DNA of 24,553 bases, from positions 1-24,553 of the forward strand of contig CAYNPH010000096.1 in assembly GCA_964399035.1 (NCBI GenBank), given 5' to 3'. The notes beneath the pieces were generated by a model. The model was given only the letters and a program-made list of their open reading frames with translations, did not search any database and was not told the origin of the DNA. Every line of letters begins with the position of its first letter. Within the stretch, counting starts at the first letter, position 1. Source of the DNA: WAOL01 sp964399035. Its GTDB lineage: Archaea; Thermoproteota; Thermoprotei_A; Sulfolobales; NBVN01. Of this stretch, positions 24,332-24,553 are shown piece after piece. Position numbers and translations under genes: made by a program.

Positions 24332-24373
24332 ACTAAAACACACCAGCCCGAAGAACTCAAGCGGTGGCGCGTT

Positions 24374-24553
24374 ATGGGCGGGTTGGTCGCTGTTAGGGTC
24401 TTGGTTCGCTTCACCGTTAAGGAGGACTTTAGTGTTCCGGGCTTCACCGCTAGGTTCGTTAAGTCCTCCTTGATCACCGCTGACCGCTACGGCGTTCTTA
24501 AGTCGTTACTGCTTGGTGGCGGGGCTAATAAGCCGGTTGGGCTGACGCCCGTC
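24374..24553 (+). CDS. cas6: Probable Cas6 crRNA-processing nuclease, N-terminus only (cut by window edge)
   Basis: The window ends 60 codons into this gene. The start is ATG 24374, with GCGGTGGCG upstream and 42 bases after the Csx1-like stop. The peptide opens with a beta strand (VAVRVLVRFTV) and continues VPGFTARFVKSSLI, then LLLGGGANKPVGLTPV. A first ferredoxin-like strand followed by a KPxxxTPV/L segment is the usual opening of archaeal Cas6 proteins, which cut repeats to leave the ATTGAAAG handle. The catalytic His and the C-terminal glycine-rich loop lie outside the window, so the call rests on about 60 residues and on context. Another RAMP protein is the main alternative. The gene continues to the right. 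Confidence 0.6.
   Translation, partial: MGGLVAVRVLVRFTVKEDFSVPGFTARFVKSSLITADRYGVLKSLLLGGGANKPVGLTPV

Overview
The window looks like a defence island from a thermophilic crenarchaeon (Thermoproteota). The clues are CRISPR repeats ending in the crenarchaeal 5' handle ATTGAAAG, many GTG and TTG starts behind GGTG-type ribosome binding sites, TATA boxes about 25 bases before likely transcription starts, heavy AGG/AGA and ATA codon use, and archaeal protein families. A relative of Vulcanisaeta, Caldivirga or another member of the Thermoproteales is possible, but the genus cannot be fixed from sequence alone.

Layout: (1) 1-406 is the trailer end of a CRISPR array of 25-base repeats, read left to right, with its leader outside the window. 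(2) 573-9225 is a DISARM-like cassette. It has a DEAH superfamily 2 helicase (DrmA-like), a DUF1998 protein ending in a phospholipase-D-type HKD nuclease domain (a DrmB-DrmC-like fusion), an unrecognised 413-aa gene on the opposite strand, and a DUF1156-like amino-methyltransferase with DPFCGAGT and DPPY motifs. (3) 9286-10110 is a CARF protein resembling the Crn1/APE2256 ring nucleases. (4) 10111-10503 is non-coding, with a possible gene remnant. (5) 10504-12751 holds two unrecognised, A/T-rich genes on the minus strand. (6) 12892-22266 is one long plus-strand operon for a type III CRISPR effector, closest to III-D: a small-subunit candidate, five Cas7-like proteins, a small unknown protein, Cas10 with intact HD and GGDD motifs, and a Csx10-like Cas5 protein. 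(7) 22343-24331 is a large Csx1-like protein with a C-terminal HEPN RxxxxH motif. (8) From 24374 to the window edge is the start of a probable Cas6 gene.

How the parts may work together: Cas6 would process the array into crRNAs with the ATTGAAAG handle. The Cas10-Cas7-Csx10 complex would recognise and cut target RNA, cut DNA through the HD domain and make cyclic oligoadenylate through GGDD. The Csx1-like protein would be the RNase switched on by that messenger, and the Crn1-like CARF protein would remove it. The helicase, DUF1998-nuclease and methyltransferase would form an independent DNA-level barrier that separates self from non-self by methylation. No adaptation genes (cas1, cas2, cas4) are present.

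The most interesting point is the compact DISARM-like set with a DUF1998-HKD fusion and an unknown fourth gene, placed between a CRISPR array and a type III operon. A second is a saw-tooth base skew: the plus strand runs from G/T-rich at the start of several transcription units to A/C-rich at their ends.
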